Shown in pieces: positions 1 to 6,642 of a DNA stretch of 48,149 nucleotides (its first letter is position 1; the number at the start of each line of letters is the position of its first letter). The notes beneath the pieces were generated by a model. It did no database searches. It was not told where the DNA came from and saw nothing but the letters and a program-made list of their open reading frames with translations. The stretch covers positions 1 to 48,149 of the forward strand of contig WYAU01000034.1 of NCBI GenBank assembly GCA_011525665.1. The letters run 5' to 3'. Source of the stretch: Candidatus Brocadia sp. (lineage in GTDB: Bacteria > Planctomycetota > Brocadiia > Brocadiales > Brocadiaceae). The position numbers and the translations under genes were made by a program.

Positions 1-54
1 AAGGATACCATATAGTATGCTGTTCTCAACCCTTATTTTTCAGGCTATTCCGGT

Positions 55-99
55 CACACCAACCTCACTTCCCTTACGGAGTGCTGGTTAGCTGGTGTT
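55..99. repeat. Nested inverted repeat (hairpin) near the left edge
   Basis: Three nested complementary arms can be read here: ACACCA with TGGTGT outside, AACC with GGTT in the middle and CACT with AGTG inside, around a loop of about ten bases. No long T-run follows, so it is not an obvious terminator. It lies in a 215-bp stretch without a gene and may be a REP-like palindromic unit or the 3' structure of a transcript entering from the left. Confidence 0.5.
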
Positions 100-145
100 T
101 GCTCTATTTTTCGCGCAACTTATGTGATTCTATACAATTAAATTA

Positions 146-175
146 ATCCCCCTTTAAAAAAGGGAGACTGAGGGG
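146..175. repeat. Short palindromic repeat, copy A1
   Basis: The unit starts with CCCCCTTTA, continues with an A-rich centre and ends with GGGAGACTGAGGGG. It is a diverged copy of the element at 606-635, which lies inside the next gene. Having two copies 450 bp apart, one between genes and one within a coding sequence, marks it as a dispersed element rather than part of the cytochrome promoter. Confidence 0.6.
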
Positions 176-215
176 AAGCTTTGTTCCCTTATTATTATCG
201 CTGACAATACTTACT

Positions 216-1013
216 ATGACCAAGACTTATTTGCGATTGATTTTTTCTATTTTCATTGCTTTAGTGCAACCGTTAGTCCGTGGAGACGATACTTATGCAA
301 TAAAACCAGATATTTTTTTGTTTCCTACCGGCTCTTGCACGGACAGATGCCATGTGAATTACACGGCTTATCGCACGATATACCGGGGAAAGGTGTTCAG
401 GCATAAAACGCATTCTCCCAGCCAGGGATTGGAGTGCTGTCAGTGTCACAAGAATGATGCTGTTCATACAAAAACACATGGCGATCTTATTATACAAAAA
501 AAAGACTGTTGGGGCTGTCATCATAAAAGGGTGGATAAAATACTTGTAAATCCTTTACCTTCAGATGGTAGTGAAAATATTTACAATACGTTAATCCTTC
601 TTCGTCCCCCTTTAATAAAGGGGGCTTTAGGGGGACTCGTGCGGGAGAAGGATTCCCGGGATAAGGAGGATTGTTCGAAATGTCACGCGGACGTGAGGGA
701 CTATATAAACGGGCATATACAAAACAGGGTTTTCAAAGTACCTGATTGGATGTCTCAGGCAGTGTCATGTACGGATTGCCACAAGCCGTCACCAAACGGA
801 TGTTCATTTAAACCCGTTCGGGAATATTGTATAGAATGCCATAATCAGGATTATGGGTTATTGTACGATGCATGGAAAGAAGCGCTCGATAGCAAAATCA
901 AACAATTCAGTGTTAACGGAGACAACATAACCAGGAAAGACATCTTAAAACTGGTTCAATCGCATGGTATGCACAATTTCCGGTTATCACAAATACTTTT
1001 GAATCATGATTGA
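216..1013 (+). CDS. Multiheme c-type cytochrome, probably periplasmic
   Basis: The 265-residue product has an N-terminal hydrophobic signal segment (residues 5-22) and heme-binding motifs CCQCH (74-78), CWGCH (98-102), CSKCH (153-157), CTDCH (185-189) and CIECH (205-209). A further non-canonical CX3CH motif, CTDRCH, lies at 41-46, so it may carry five or six hemes. This points to electron transfer outside the cytoplasmic membrane (the anammoxosome in anammox cells). Residues 120-140 are encoded by a palindromic DNA repeat and look like an insertion between hemes 3 and 4 rather than ancestral protein. The stop overlaps the hydrolase start by 8 bp. No strong Shine-Dalgarno sequence is seen. The redox partner is unknown. 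Confidence 0.8.
   Translation: MTKTYLRLIFSIFIALVQPLVRGDDTYAIKPDIFLFPTGSCTDRCHVNYTAYRTIYRGKVFRHKTHSPSQGLECCQCHKNDAVHTKTHGDLIIQKKDCWGCHHKRVDKILVNPLPSDGSENIYNTLILLRPPLIKGALGGLVREKDSRDKEDCSKCHADVRDYINGHIQNRVFKVPDWMSQAVSCTDCHKPSPNGCSFKPVREYCIECHNQDYGLLYDAWKEALDSKIKQFSVNGDNITRKDILKLVQSHGMHNFRLSQILLNHD
606..635. repeat. Palindromic repeat inside a coding gene, copy A2
   Basis: Bases 606-624 form a perfect palindrome around one central A (arms CCCCCTTTA and TAAAGGGGG), followed by CTTTAGGGGGAC, which pairs with GTCCCCC at 604-610. The reading frame of the host cytochrome stays open through it and gives the peptide PPLIKGALGGL, a translation I associate with dispersed palindromic repeats in other bacteria. 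It is related to copy A1 at 146-175. Confidence 0.75.
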
Positions 1014-1737
1014 GGAATTCGTACATTTTTATTCAGACAAGCTGAAATTAGAAGGGATTCTGACATACAACGAGGATATGCAGTCATCCCCTGCAATCCT
1101 CTTATGCGCGCCGCATCCCAATCTGGGCGGTGACATGGACAACAATGTTATTGCGGGCATTGCGCGAGTATCGGCCAACAGGGGATTTGCATCCCTTCGG
1201 TTTAATTATCGGGGGGTGGGGAAAAGTGATTGCCATGTAAAGGATATAGCCCGGAGGTTCCAGTACTGGGATATATCCCTGAATGGCGGAGACTACACTG
1301 ATGCCGTTGCAGATACCCATGCGGCACTTGATTTTTTAATTTCACAAATTGGCGTAACGCACGGAATTTTTATCGCGGGTTATTCTTTTGGTGCCATTAC
1401 CGGCATGAAGGTAGGTACAGAAAGCAATAACGTGAAGGCATTCGCCGCTATATCGACGCCTTTTGGCCGATACAATCTGGATTTTTTACAGGAATGCAAA
1501 AAGGGTAAATTATTTATTTACAGCCGGAATGATTTTGCAGCAACTGTGGAAGATACCATGAGGGGTTTTGAAGGTCTGCCGCCGCCCAAGATACTGGAAT
1601 TAGTAGAAGATAGTGACCATTTCTACAGAGGGCAGGAGGACCGTGTTTCACAAAAGGTCTGTGTCTTTTTTCACATGTCAGATGAAAGAAACTGGAATAA
1701 GTTACAAGGAATTTCCTCGTTTTCAATTTTTATGTAA
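1006..1737 (+). CDS. Alpha/beta hydrolase (COG2945-like)
   Basis: The 243-residue protein has the layout of a small serine hydrolase: an N-terminal strand region ending in CAPHPNLGGD, the oxyanion-hole area FNYRGVGKS (residues 66-74) and a nucleophile elbow GYSFG with Ser127. A C-terminal SDHFY supplies a plausible catalytic His. It resembles the predicted COG2945/dienelactone-hydrolase-like group; the substrate cannot be told. No signal peptide is seen, so it is probably cytoplasmic. Its ATG lies 8 bp before the cytochrome stop, which implies translational coupling, though no functional link is obvious. The last 25 residues are not recognisable and may be a lineage-specific tail. Confidence 0.75.
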   Translation: MIEEFVHFYSDKLKLEGILTYNEDMQSSPAILLCAPHPNLGGDMDNNVIAGIARVSANRGFASLRFNYRGVGKSDCHVKDIARRFQYWDISLNGGDYTDAVADTHAALDFLISQIGVTHGIFIAGYSFGAITGMKVGTESNNVKAFAAISTPFGRYNLDFLQECKKGKLFIYSRNDFAATVEDTMRGFEGLPPPKILELVEDSDHFYRGQEDRVSQKVCVFFHMSDERNWNKLQGISSFSIFM

Positions 1738-2011
1738 CAACATGATAAGATAAACATGGCCCCACCATTGCTACAATCCGTTCAACGTCAAGCCATTCCC
1801 ATTCATTTCATTCACCCCACATCCCACAAATCACCTGCATACATCCGAAATACATGGCAGGCGACGCCTACCTGTTCCCTTTTCCACACAAAGGGAAGTT
1901 GAATATATAGGAATAACAGGCGACGAGCATCTCTATCTTCAGGAAGCCTGATAAGTGAGCGAGGTGTGTAACTCATGGACGTTTAACTCCGGGAGAGCGG
2001 AACGACCAAAC
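1738..2011. other. Intergenic, left part of an eroded accessory patch
   Basis: I see no open gene here. The stretch is downstream of the hydrolase on the plus strand and of the small antitoxin-like gene on the minus strand. It contains the octamer AGGCGACG twice (around 1859 and 1918), a 9-bp TAACTCATG at 1969-1977 that recurs at 2376-2384, and the left half of the attC-like site that starts at 1981. Confidence 0.4.
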
Positions 2012-2055
2012 TCAGCGGCGGGCTGTTGCCCGTCCGCTGGAGTGTTTTGTTAGGC
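1981..2055 (-). other. attC-like site (integron cassette recombination site)
   Basis: Read on the minus strand, the 75-bp element opens with GCCTAAC, which fits RYYYAAC, and closes with GTTAAAC, which fits the core site GTTRRRY. Between them lies a strong imperfect hairpin with arms CAGCGG and CGGGC pairing GCCCG and CCGCTG around AACA. An unpaired A in the left arm (against C in the right) resembles the extrahelical bases of attC sites. Length and orientation directly at the 3' end of the gene at 2012-2269 are as expected for a gene cassette. The last codons of that gene read into the site. The outer arms pair less well than usual, and no integron integrase is in the window. Confidence 0.5.
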
Positions 2056-2269
2056 GGTCTGTCGTTTTCGCTAAATCAAGTAAAGACCGCAATGCCTTAT
2101 TTACGGAATCTGAATCTGCAAATGATTTAGCAATATCCGGCTCAAGCATTACGACATTCGCTCCCTCGGAGATGAGGCGTTTGTAATATTTGCCGCGAAC
2201 AGCTTTTGAATAATCAAAATCATATTCAGAGCGTAATCCATCACTAATTTTCTTTACCTTAGCTTTCAT
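2012..2269 (-). CDS. Small antitoxin-like protein, possible cassette gene
   Basis: I chose the ATG at 2269 because it follows GGAAG at the right distance and gives an 85-residue product. The open frame extends 35 codons further upstream, but that part has no protein-like character. The core, with SEYDFDYSKAVRGKYYKRL followed by VMLEPDIAKSFADSDSVN, resembles small BrnA/CopG-neighbour type antitoxin or regulator proteins found beside toxins; the exact family is not certain. The last 11 residues (HSSGRATARR) are encoded by the attC-like site and are therefore probably not part of the ancestral protein. No intact toxin gene is adjacent. Confidence 0.55.
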   Translation of the reverse strand: MKAKVKKISDGLRSEYDFDYSKAVRGKYYKRLISEGANVVMLEPDIAKSFADSDSVNKALRSLLDLAKTTDRLTKHSSGRATARR

Positions 2270-2374
2270 GTTTCTTCCTTTCATGCGCTGAGAGGGCTGA
2301 GTAATTGTATCAAAAACTTTAACCGTCTCTTTAAAATAAATCTGTCCCTTTTTTCTTTCCTTCATGTCCTGCAT

Positions 2375-2500
2375 TTAACTCATGTGGCGCACTTCAAGGA
2401 AACCGTGTTTGGCAAGGATAGCACAAACGTCTTTACCGGAAAGAACACCGAGTTTACTCAACTGCCACCTCAACCTGAGTGACGAAAATATTGTTGTGAC
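2375..2500 (-). pseudogene. Remnant of a hicBA toxin-antitoxin pair
   Basis: On the minus strand a frame ending at 2454 reads FVTQVEVAVE then stop, which resembles the C-terminus of HicB antitoxins. A second frame from a TTG at 2461 overlaps it by a few bases and reads SKLGVLSGKDVCAILAKHGF followed by LEVR, matching the N-terminus of HicA mRNA interferases (family about 60-80 residues). It then stops after 28 codons, losing the conserved GSH histidine. The overlap is the normal hicB-hicA arrangement. The break coincides with the 5' boundary of the segment carrying the antitoxin-like gene and attC-like site. Identification rests on short stretches. Confidence 0.5.
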
Positions 2501-2547
2501 GTCGATGTTTTATCTCTTCTGTTGATGCTGACAGGACAGCACTATAA

Positions 2548-2561
2548 ATGTAGCGCTACAT
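2548..2561. repeat. 14-bp perfect palindrome
   Basis: ATGTAGCGCTACAT is a perfect dyad in the intergenic region upstream (minus strand) of the hic remnant. It could be an old operator of the hic pair, because toxin-antitoxin promoters are commonly bound by their antitoxin at such dyads, or it may be chance. Confidence 0.3.
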
Positions 2562-2606
2562 GTTCCTACTCGTTCAGGGCCGGCAATAAAGTTCATTTTT
2601 TGAAAA

Positions 2607-2659
2607 CAAAAAAAGCCTTACCGCAAAATGTTGTCTATAACATCTTCGGCAGTAAGGCT
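2607..2659 (-). terminator. Inverted repeat with T-run, likely terminator
   Basis: On the minus strand AGCCTTAC pairs with GTAAGGCT, with an inner ATGTT/AACAT pair, and a run of seven T follows. It is the first terminator-like structure after the peroxiredoxin gene, about 190 bp downstream. The same strand also has a short open frame ending in LTAEDVIDNILR across this element, so a decayed gene tail is an alternative reading. A second hairpin, CCCTGA/TCAGGG, lies at about 2723-2738. Confidence 0.5.
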
Positions 2660-2844
2660 ATCTTTCTGCTGCTGTAGTTTCTTCCTTGGGTAGACACAGA
2701 GACCCTTTACTGTGCATCCCCTGATCACTCAGGGTTTGCCTTTATCATAATGTTTTATCCGCGCAGATCAATTTATTCACCATGGTACATTTTGTATTAC
2801 CGTGTAAAACTTTTTTTGGCAAATTTATAACCCCAATATTTGCA

Positions 2845-3366
2845 TTATGCCTTGCCTAAGGTCTTTTTACCGGGCTTCCATTCAACGGGGCAAAGTTCCC
2901 CTGTCTGTAATGCGTTTAAGACCCTGAGTATCTCTTCAACGCTTCGGCCAATGCCTAAATCGTGAACTAATTGATATCGTAGTTTTCCTTCCGGGTCAAT
3001 GATAAATGTGCCCCTCAAGGCGATCCCTTTTTCTTCCATAAGAACGCCATACTTTCTTGAAACCTCTTTTGTCATGTCGCTAAGCCAGGGAAAATTAATT
3101 TTGCCAAGTTCTTTTAACCATGCCTTATGCGAAAACACACTGTCGACACTCACCCCGATCACCTGCGCATTCAGCGCCTTAAACTCGCTGTCCCGCTTGG
3201 AAAATTCGGTAATTTCCGTGGGACAAATAAACGTAAAATCAAGGGGATAGAAGAAAAGGACAACCCATTTGCCCCTGTAATCATCCAGACTTACATCCCT
3301 AAACTTTTCATCTACAAGACCCTGCATGGTAAACCCCGGCGCTGTTTGTCCGACTTTCACACTCAT
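2845..3366 (-). CDS. ahpC: Peroxiredoxin, typical 2-Cys (AhpC/TSA)
   Basis: The 173-residue product is a thiol peroxidase that reduces hydrogen peroxide and organic peroxides. The peroxidatic cysteine is Cys48 in FYPLDFTFICPTE; the resolving cysteine is Cys159 in GELCPVEWKPG. This is the AhpC/Prx1 subgroup arrangement. The length is slightly below the usual 187-200 residues, with the C-terminus ending soon after the resolving Cys. No AhpF or other reductase lies next to it. It is transcribed alone on the minus strand, with a terminator-like inverted repeat downstream. A role in oxidative defence of an anaerobe is an inference from the family. Confidence 0.9.
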   Translation of the reverse strand: MSVKVGQTAPGFTMQGLVDEKFRDVSLDDYRGKWVVLFFYPLDFTFICPTEITEFSKRDSEFKALNAQVIGVSVDSVFSHKAWLKELGKINFPWLSDMTKEVSRKYGVLMEEKGIALRGTFIIDPEGKLRYQLVHDLGIGRSVEEILRVLNALQTGELCPVEWKPGKKTLGKA

Positions 3367-3469
3367 GACACACCCCTTTCTTTAAAATGAAATGATTGTT
3401 AAATGAATATCAGTACTCATTATAGGGGCAGGATATTTATTGTCAAGACATTTTTGTATGCTTTTATGT

Positions 3470-3847
3470 TTATTTTTTTATTACAAAAAAGGTTAAGGCC
3501 ATCACCTGGAAGACTAAAGCGAGCAGCAGATATGCATGGACATCGCCATTGCGATTGAGGTAAGCAAAAACGAGTGAACCAAAGACAAAACATTGAATAA
3601 CGGAGGCCAAGATCATCAGCCACGATGCAGGTTCATAGGTCAATGTGCGGTTTATATTTTTTACTTCATTTACCAGAGACTCCAGGAGAAAATCTTTTTC
3701 CTCATATCCCTTCTCTTTTCTGATTTTCATGGTTAAGCATTCCCTGCAAAATAACTTTCCGTCTTCCTGATATACTGCACGCCCGGAGTCTATATCATTC
3801 TTTGACAGGCTTCTTTTGCAATTGGCACAAAGTTTAATTTCTAACAT
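3470..3847 (-). CDS. Zinc-ribbon protein with two membrane helices, unknown function
   Basis: The 125-residue protein starts with a zinc-ribbon-like pair, CANC at residues 7-10 and CREC at 34-37. A charged, probably helical linker (about 40-66) follows, then two hydrophobic segments (about 74-97 and 103-122) and a short KK tail. The likely topology is a cytosolic zinc ribbon tethered to the membrane by a hairpin of two helices. I do not recognise the family. It follows the NtrC-type regulator on the same strand after 114 bp, so it may be read as the last gene of that unit. Confidence 0.6.
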   Translation of the reverse strand: MLEIKLCANCKRSLSKNDIDSGRAVYQEDGKLFCRECLTMKIRKEKGYEEKDFLLESLVNEVKNINRTLTYEPASWLMILASVIQCFVFGSLVFAYLNRNGDVHAYLLLALVFQVMALTFFVIKK

Positions 3848-3961
3848 AATGATCTGGATATTCTACAGAGAGGTTTTCTGTGTAAAAATGCTTTAAAGAT
3901 GAGATAACCGTTCATCTGATGCGCCAAAGCCACAACCAAAATTCCTGGCACGGGCATACGT

Positions 3962-5320
3962 TTATTTGAGTCCGTACCGGTCCAGCTTTCTGTAAAGTGT
4001 GCGTTCACCGATACCAAGCAGCCGTGCCGCTTCCTCTCTATTCCCCCCAACCGTAGCCAGCGTGTTTTTAATAAGCTCCCTTTCGGCCTCTTCCACGGTC
4101 ATTCCCGCCACTAATGCCGGAGTATGAGAGACTTCATTACTTCGCTGGAGTATATGGTCGGGTATGTCTTCAACGTCCAAAATATCTTTCGTGCTGACAA
4201 CTACCATGCTTTCGATGCAATTTTTTAATTCCCGGACATTTCCGGGCCAGGGGTATTTATACAAAATTTTTCGCGCCTCAGGTGAGATGTGCGAGATTTT
4301 TTTATTGTGCATCTGCGAATATTCCCGGAGAAACGCATCGATAAGCAATGTGGTATCCTCAAGCCTTTCCCGGAGGGGTGGTAATTTGATAGAAACGACG
4401 TTCAGTCTGAAGTACAGGTCTTCCCGGAATTTCCCTTCCTTTATAAGTTTCTCCAGTTCTTGATTCGTAGCAGCAATCAAACGGACATCGACCTCGATTG
4501 GCTCGTTGCTGCCGATACGGGTAATCATACCGTCTTCAATTACCCGTAATAATTTAACCTGTGTAGAAAGCGGCATATCGCCGATCTCATCCAAAAATAA
4601 CGTGCTGCGGTGTGCGCATTCGAATTTTCCCTTCCGCTGGTAGAGGGCTCCGGTAAAAGCGCCTTTTTCGTGCCCGAAGAGTTCGCTCTCGAGAAGATTT
4701 TCCGGGATGGCGGCAGAATTCAAAACGACCATGGGATGATTCTTCCGGGGGCTGTTGTTATGGATAGTCTTTGCAATGAGTTCCTTCCCGGTTCCGCTTT
4801 CGCCGGTTATCAGCACTGTGGCAGTGGTGCCGGAGATTTGTTTTACGATATTTAACACCTTCTGGATCTTCTGGCTGTTGCCGATAATGCCAGAGAGTCC
4901 AAATCTTTCGTCAAGTTGTTTGTGGAGTTCCTTGTTGCTCCTTACAAGCCCCTGCTTCTCAACGAGTTTTTCCACCTCTGCGCGCAAATGATTAATATTA
5001 ATCGGTTTTAAAAGGTATGTAGCGGCTCCCTTCTGCATGGCGTCTACCGCGGTTTCTACCGTACCATAGCCTGTGATGAGAATGACCTCGGCTTCAGGCC
5101 ATCGTTCTTTTGTTACCTTGAGTATGTGCAGCCCATCGATGTCATGCATAATGAGATCCGTAATGACAATGTCCACCTCGCCCGTTTCTATGATCTTTAG
5201 CCCTTCTTTTCCGCTGGTAGCGACGAGACACTTGTATCCTACCTTGTGCAATGCCTCCGCGGTTGCAGTCGCATGCTCTTCCTTGTCATCGATAACCAGT
5301 ATAACAGTGTGGTTTGTCAT
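3962..5320 (-). CDS. Sigma-54-dependent response regulator (NtrC family)
   Basis: The 452-residue protein has the full NtrC layout. A receiver domain (1-120) carries the phospho-acceptor Asp55 in ITDLIMHD. The AAA+ domain has Walker A GESGTGKE, the sigma-54 contact loop GAFTGA, Walker B LFLDEIG and the conserved FREDLYFRLNV. A Fis-type helix-turn-helix ends the protein (LLGIGERTLYRKLDRYGLK). It activates RNA polymerase with sigma-54 at -24/-12 promoters when phosphorylated. Its partner is the kinase encoded 3 bp upstream. The regulon cannot be read from the window. I saw no nearby -24/-12 element that I trust. Confidence 0.93.
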   Translation of the reverse strand: MTNHTVILVIDDKEEHATATAEALHKVGYKCLVATSGKEGLKIIETGEVDIVITDLIMHDIDGLHILKVTKERWPEAEVILITGYGTVETAVDAMQKGAATYLLKPININHLRAEVEKLVEKQGLVRSNKELHKQLDERFGLSGIIGNSQKIQKVLNIVKQISGTTATVLITGESGTGKELIAKTIHNNSPRKNHPMVVLNSAAIPENLLESELFGHEKGAFTGALYQRKGKFECAHRSTLFLDEIGDMPLSTQVKLLRVIEDGMITRIGSNEPIEVDVRLIAATNQELEKLIKEGKFREDLYFRLNVVSIKLPPLRERLEDTTLLIDAFLREYSQMHNKKISHISPEARKILYKYPWPGNVRELKNCIESMVVVSTKDILDVEDIPDHILQRSNEVSHTPALVAGMTVEEAERELIKNTLATVGGNREEAARLLGIGERTLYRKLDRYGLK

Positions 5321-5323
5321 ATC

Positions 5324-6172
5324 TTACCAGATTCTTAAGTCTATCGGCAATTTTATCGAGAAATTGGTGCCTTTACCCTCTTCGCTCTGGACGGAGATTG
5401 TCCCTTTGTGCTCTTCGATAATACGCTTTGCTGTCGGAAGCCCAAGACCGGTTCCCGTCTTTTTGGTGGAAAAATAGACTTGAAATATCTTATTGATAAT
5501 ATCTTTTGGAATACCCGTTCCTGTATCTGTTATGTCAATTTGTACGTATTTTCCGTTTCTGGACGTGCGAATCATAAGTTCTCCTCCATTTTCCATCGCC
5601 TGCTCTGCATTGATAATCACGTTCAGAATCGCTTGTTTTATGAGGTTGCTGTCCATACGGCAGCGAGGGAGATGGGAGTCGTAACTTTTCAGTATTTTTA
5701 TATTTTTCTGTTTTATTTCTGGTGTAACAAAATCCACCACCCCATCCACAATCTCGTTAATATCGTGGTTTTCCAGCTCCAGCTTTTGCCCGCGTGCATA
5801 TCTGAGGAAATCATTTAATATTTCCTCCAGCCGTTGTGTCTCTTTTTGCAAAGCCTGAATCTTTCTCTGCACTTTTTTGCTGTTTTCCCCTGTCATGCTT
5901 TGAAGATCTTCTATCAGGAGCTGGAGATTGATATTCAGCGTGCTTAGCGGATTTTTAATTTCATGCGCAAGACCTCCCGCCAGTGTTCCCACAAAAGCTA
6001 ACCGTTCAGAATGCATTGCCCTTTTTTCCAGTTCCCGCGTCTTGTCGATAGCCCTTCGTATGGAGAAAAAAGCGAGGGGAATAAAGATGAAAAAAGATAT
6101 TATTGCTCCAATCAGATACTGGACCACAGTTGTCCTGCCAAAAAAATAAGCCAGGAAGTCGGTTTCGTTCAC
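5324..6172 (-). CDS. Sensor histidine kinase (NtrB/AtoS-like) partner of the NtrC regulator
   Basis: The 282-residue kinase has one transmembrane segment (16-37), a short linker, a HisKA domain with His70 in GGLAHEIKNPL, and a HATPase domain with N box (NVIINAEQAM), G1 (DTGTGIP) and G2 (GTGLGLP) motifs. It lacks a periplasmic or PAS sensor domain, so the signal may come through the membrane helix or a partner. The start is GTG at 6172 with GGAAG three bases upstream. This ribosome-binding site is complementary to codons 5-7, forming a possible hairpin. Stop and next start are 3 bp apart, so the pair is translated together. Confidence 0.9.
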   Translation of the reverse strand: MNETDFLAYFFGRTTVVQYLIGAIISFFIFIPLAFFSIRRAIDKTRELEKRAMHSERLAFVGTLAGGLAHEIKNPLSTLNINLQLLIEDLQSMTGENSKKVQRKIQALQKETQRLEEILNDFLRYARGQKLELENHDINEIVDGVVDFVTPEIKQKNIKILKSYDSHLPRCRMDSNLIKQAILNVIINAEQAMENGGELMIRTSRNGKYVQIDITDTGTGIPKDIINKIFQVYFSTKKTGTGLGLPTAKRIIEEHKGTISVQSEEGKGTNFSIKLPIDLRIW

Positions 6173-6183
6173 TTTCTTCCTGG
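6151..6183 (-). promoter_or_regulatory. Hairpin that could mask the ribosome-binding site of the kinase gene
   Basis: On the minus strand CCAGGAAG, which contains the Shine-Dalgarno sequence of the kinase gene, is perfectly complementary to CTTCCTGG 17 bases later within codons 4-7. The GTG start lies in the loop. If it forms in the mRNA, it would limit ribosome entry, for example in a temperature- or chaperone-dependent way. The gene directly upstream encodes a cold-shock RNA chaperone, a class of protein that melts such structures. The regulatory role is inferred. Confidence 0.45.
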
Positions 6184-6208
6184 CTCGATGATGTTTTTCT
6201 ATAGTGTT

Positions 6209-6415
6209 TTAGGAATTGATGCGAGTTACTTTCTGTGCCTGTAAACCCTTTGCCCCTTCAACGATATCAAACTCCACCTTTTCTCCATCTTCTAGTGTTT
6301 TAAATCCGTCACTTGCAATATTTGAATAGTGAACAAAAACATCCCCACCACCCTCTTGTTCAATAAAACCAAAGCCTTTTTTTGCGTCAAACCATTTAAC
6401 TTTACCTGTTGCCAT
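6209..6415 (-). CDS. csp: Cold-shock protein, CspA family
   Basis: The 68-residue protein is a single cold-shock domain with RNP1 (KGFGFI) and RNP2 (VFVHYSNI) motifs and the usual N-terminal [15 protein letters not shown]. It binds single-stranded nucleic acid and acts as an RNA chaperone or antiterminator. It lies 36 bp upstream of the histidine kinase on the same strand and downstream of the pnp terminator, so it may head a csp-kinase-regulator transcript. Its long AT-rich leader (6416-6510) is typical of csp genes. Family assignment is secure; whether it is cold-inducible cannot be seen. Confidence 0.93.
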   Translation of the reverse strand: MATGKVKWFDAKKGFGFIEQEGGGDVFVHYSNIASDGFKTLEDGEKVEFDIVEGAKGLQAQKVTRINS

Positions 6416-6510
6416 ATATATTGCTCTCCTAATGTGAATAAATACATCTTAAAACAGTTAAAACGGCACTACTACCATAATTTATCTTTTATGCCTTCTC
6501 TCTCCTCCTA

Positions 6511-6556
6511 AAAAGACCGAAAGATAAACGATAAAAGTTTTCTAACTTTCGGGGTC
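6511..6556 (-). terminator. Terminator after pnp
   Basis: On the minus strand GACCCCGAAAG pairs with CTTTCGGTC across a 22-base loop, with a two-base bulge, and is followed by TTTTT. It sits 87 bp past the pnp stop and 96 bp before the csp start, so it separates the two units. The long loop makes it weaker than a textbook terminator. Confidence 0.5.
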
Positions 6557-6642
6557 CCCCCCTTTCTGAAAAGAGGGTTTAATAACCCTTTTCCGTTCAC
6601 CTGCCAATACCTCTTTCTCCGGTTCAGCAAGGCGTGAGAATT

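Noticed and set aside
2607-2740. C-terminal tail of a transposase on the minus strand (…LTAEDVIDNILR)
   Set aside because: About 30 codons only, overlapping a good inverted repeat with a T-run; the terminator reading is simpler and no transposase motif is present.
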